In this document: piece after piece, positions 61,892 through 64,000 of the stretch | How the letters are laid out: every line of letters starts with the position of its first letter | How positions within the stretch are numbered: position 1 is the first letter of the stretch | Source of the DNA: Bacteroidota bacterium | GTDB lineage: Bacteria > Bacteroidota > Bacteroidia > UKL13-3 | Reading direction: 5' to 3' | Length of the DNA: 64,000 bases | Assembly: GCA_027487835.1 (NCBI GenBank) | Contig: JAIYCU010000013.1 | Span: 1-64,000 of the forward strand | Translations under genes and position numbers: made by a program | The notes under the pieces: model-generated | Seen by the model: only the letters and a program-made list of their open reading frames with translations | Databases searched by the model: none | Told to the model about the DNA's origin: nothing

Positions 61892-64000
61892 ATGAGAGAG
61901 GTTAATTATCACAATCAGATAGATTTTTTAGTATTTAATATTTACAGCTATTTAGATGTTTTTAGAAGTTCTGAAGAGATTAGTTCTACTGAAGATCTCT
62001 TATCTGTAGGTATGTTATTATTATCACTGCAAAAAGATGGGTTACTAAAACAAGATGACCTTAAAGACAGAGAAACTTTTGACGCCTTTTGCCAAAAAAT
62101 AATGGATAATAGTAAGTTGGATAGTATTCCACTTACTTACCCAAAAATTTTCTCCGTTTTAGAGGATAAAATTTCGAAACTTGAAAATAGCCTCCTGCAG
62201 CAGATTTCATTTAAGCTGTTTGGGTTAAATGCAATTGATAAAGAAATCTTAACGAAAAATTTTGCCATTGTCTTTGATAAAATATTATATCAATACTTAA
62301 AAGCATATAAAAGGCCATTTGGAGAATTTATTCAACCCATTGAATTAACCAGATTGATGCTTGCTTTGCCAAATCTGAAAAAGGATGCAACCATATTTAA
62401 TCCCTTTGCCGGATTGGCTTCTTTTGGCATTTCTTTGGATTCACAGCAGGTATATTTTGGACAGGAGATTCATCCAAAAACTTGGGTTATTGGCGCCCTA
62501 AGATTATTGGCTTATGGAAAAAAGGACAGTGTAAATTATGTTTGTGATGATTCATTGGTGAATTGGCCAAAGGAGGCTGAAAAGTTCGACTTCATTGTAT
62601 CTAATCCTCCTTTTAGAATGAGGGTTGGAAATCTATCAGGAATACCTAACTCCCAGTTTAAAACCGTTGAGCAGTTTATTATATCAAAAGGCCTGCAATC
62701 ACTAAATCAATCCGGAAAACTGGTAACGCTACTGCCAACAAGCTTCTTGAATAGCCAAATGTATCAAGAGCATAATTTGCGAAAATCTTTAGTAGATCAG
62801 GATTTAATTGATACTATTATTTCATTACCCGGAGGTATTCTTCCTCATACAGGAATTCCAATTATTGTGCTTTTCCTCAATAAAAAGAAAGAAAGGCCCG
62901 GCTTGGTACGCTTTATTAAAGCCGATTCCTTTGTTGAATCTGATGGTTCGAAAAGAAAAGTTTTAAATGACCGAAAGTTATCTGCCCTGATCCTTCAACA
63001 TGAAAAGGAGATTTTTGTTGATTCAGACCCTACCATTGTTTCTGAGCCAGCTGCTGAATATCATTCTTCTTATAAAAAACTAAAGAATGAGGATATTGAA
63101 CGAACTGTAAAATTAAAGGAATTAAAGGAATCAAATTACGATATTCATGTTCCTAAGTATTTCCAGAAACCAATTGATTTTTTGGAAAATGAAAAGCTGG
63201 TAAAGCTTGGTGATATTCTCAAGTTAATTGAAGTTCAAAAGGATAGCATAGATACAAGAGGTAAATTTGTTCGGATACGAGATTTAAAGAACGATAAAGT
63301 TGATTACATACTTGAATCTTCCAGACTTGAGGAATCAGAACTTAAAAGACCAGTCGCATTTCAGGTAACCGAATCTTGTTTGTTGCTAACTCTTCGCTGG
63401 CAAACATTAAAACCTACATTTTTTAATTTCAAAGGTGAAAAAATCTATAGAAATCAAGATGTTGTATCTTTCAAGGTAGATGAATCTCGAGTTGAAATCG
63501 CTTATTTAATCAATGCACTGCATGCTGATTATGTAATTGAACAACTTAATTCTATTCGTATAAGTGGATCTGTAATTCCATTTATACGAAAGGATGATTT
63601 GATGAAGGTTCTTATAAAATTACCTTCCATGAATGAACAAAGGGCAAAAATTGCCGGAATTAATGAAGTATACACTGATATAAGATTAAGTGAAAGCAAG
63701 GTAAAGGAAGAGAACCAGATAGTTTTTAATGACGTTACTGAACAAAATAACTTCTTACGTCATTCCATTGCAGGTAACCTGGCCAATCTGAGAGGTTCTT
63801 TTAAAAAAGTGAAACAAATTTTTGAAAGTCAGATAAAACTAACTCATCCTGAAATACTTGATATGAAAGAGAACAATAGATCTCAACTGACACTCGCAAA
63901 TTTATTGCACTCAATGGAGCGAGATATTGAAAAAGTCTCTTTAGACACGCAAAGAAACACCTTAGGTGGTTCATATATACAAAGCGCTATTATGGAATCC
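61892..64000 (+). CDS. N6-adenine DNA methyltransferase fused to HsdS-like specificity region (partial)
   Basis: The frame is open from ATG at 61892 through base 64000, 703 codons without a stop; the gene continues beyond the window. A helical N-terminal domain (1-130) precedes the methyltransferase: S-adenosylmethionine motif I NPFAGLASFG at 170-179 and catalytic NPPF at 238-241 (FIVSNPPFRMRVG), as in type I HsdM proteins. From about 440 to 600 it resembles a target-recognition domain (VKLGDILKLIEVQKDS...IPFIRKDDLMKVLIKLPSMNEQRAKI), so M and S functions are fused. The next segment (FLRHSIAGNLANLRGSFKKV, His624) looks like the phosphoacceptor helix of histidine kinases. It likely belongs to a restriction-modification or defence operon led by the WYL regulator. 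Confidence 0.88.
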   Translation, partial: MREVNYHNQIDFLVFNIYSYLDVFRSSEEISSTEDLLSVGMLLLSLQKDGLLKQDDLKDRETFDAFCQKIMDNSKLDSIPLTYPKIFSVLEDKISKLENSLLQQISFKLFGLNAIDKEILTKNFAIVFDKILYQYLKAYKRPFGEFIQPIELTRLMLALPNLKKDATIFNPFAGLASFGISLDSQQVYFGQEIHPKTWVIGALRLLAYGKKDSVNYVCDDSLVNWPKEAEKFDFIVSNPPFRMRVGNLSGIPNSQFKTVEQFIISKGLQSLNQSGKLVTLLPTSFLNSQMYQEHNLRKSLVDQDLIDTIISLPGGILPHTGIPIIVLFLNKKKERPGLVRFIKADSFVESDGSKRKVLNDRKLSALILQHEKEIFVDSDPTIVSEPAAEYHSSYKKLKNEDIERTVKLKELKESNYDIHVPKYFQKPIDFLENEKLVKLGDILKLIEVQKDSIDTRGKFVRIRDLKNDKVDYILESSRLEESELKRPVAFQVTESCLLLTLRWQTLKPTFFNFKGEKIYRNQDVVSFKVDESRVEIAYLINALHADYVIEQLNSIRISGSVIPFIRKDDLMKVLIKLPSMNEQRAKIAGINEVYTDIRLSESKVKEENQIVFNDVTEQNNFLRHSIAGNLANLRGSFKKVKQIFESQIKLTHPEILDMKENNRSQLTLANLLHSMERDIEKVSLDTQRNTLGGSYIQSAIMES

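Overview
The window is AT-rich chromosomal DNA from a member of the Bacteroidota. Several signs agree. Five large secreted proteins end in, or appear to end in, type IX secretion (T9SS) sorting domains. Outer-membrane barrel and DUF3857/transglutaminase proteins of a Bacteroidota type are present, as are promoter -7 boxes of the form TAnnTTTG. The housekeeping genes (mutS, ligA, glmM, ychF, mnmE, trhO) read like Bacteroidota orthologues. Genus cannot be fixed from the sequence.

Layout. (1) 1-5060, minus strand: an integron-like array. A decayed tyrosine recombinase (4080-4972) is followed by an attI-like core (4056-4063) and five single-gene cassettes, each closed by a ~135-bp attC-like palindrome. 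All cassette genes face the same way as the recombinase. (2) 5097-5550: two tandem repeats (60 bp x3, 22 bp x11). Then come a conserved hypothetical gene and tRNA-Leu(UAA) and tRNA-Gly(GCC). (3) 7.4-49.2 kb: a stable core region. It holds giant T9SS cargo proteins, mutS, trhO, ychF, glmM, a barrel protein and ligA. It also holds a tight four-gene operon (MORN/TPR, two DUF3857 proteins, TPR), a cytochrome c / di-heme peroxidase pair, a PhoX-like protein with a triplicated domain, and mnmE. (4) 49.2-59.5 kb: accessory DNA built from a recurring module. The module is a 16-bp 7-2-7 palindrome, a TAnnTTTG box 22-23 nt further on, and in the intact copies a GTTAT core about 36 nt after that. Genes after the modules include a T9SS protein, an M15 peptidase, a YegP-like protein and a run of nuclease-like genes: HEPN-like, two GIY-YIG, a PD-(D/E)XK-like protein, NERD-helicase and Mrr. 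(5) 59.8-64 kb: two unknown small genes, a WYL regulator and the start of an N6-adenine methyltransferase/specificity fusion that runs off the window.

How it fits together. The decisive observation is that each cassette begins with a GTTAnnn core whose reverse complement opens its own attC-like site. The variable bases differ from cassette to cassette, as expected of integron cassettes. This holds for the five units at 0.1-4.06 kb. It also holds for two complete units and one truncated unit at 49.67-54.2 kb, where the first core sits at a fixed distance behind a palindrome-plus-promoter module. I infer that these modules act as dispersed promoter/insertion sites (attI+Pc equivalents) that capture and express single-gene cassettes, several with defence-type nucleases. 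The only recombinase in the window is inactive and lacks the integron-integrase-specific insertion, so mobility would need an enzyme supplied from elsewhere in the genome. The core region shows ordinary gene organisation with well-formed terminators between convergent genes.
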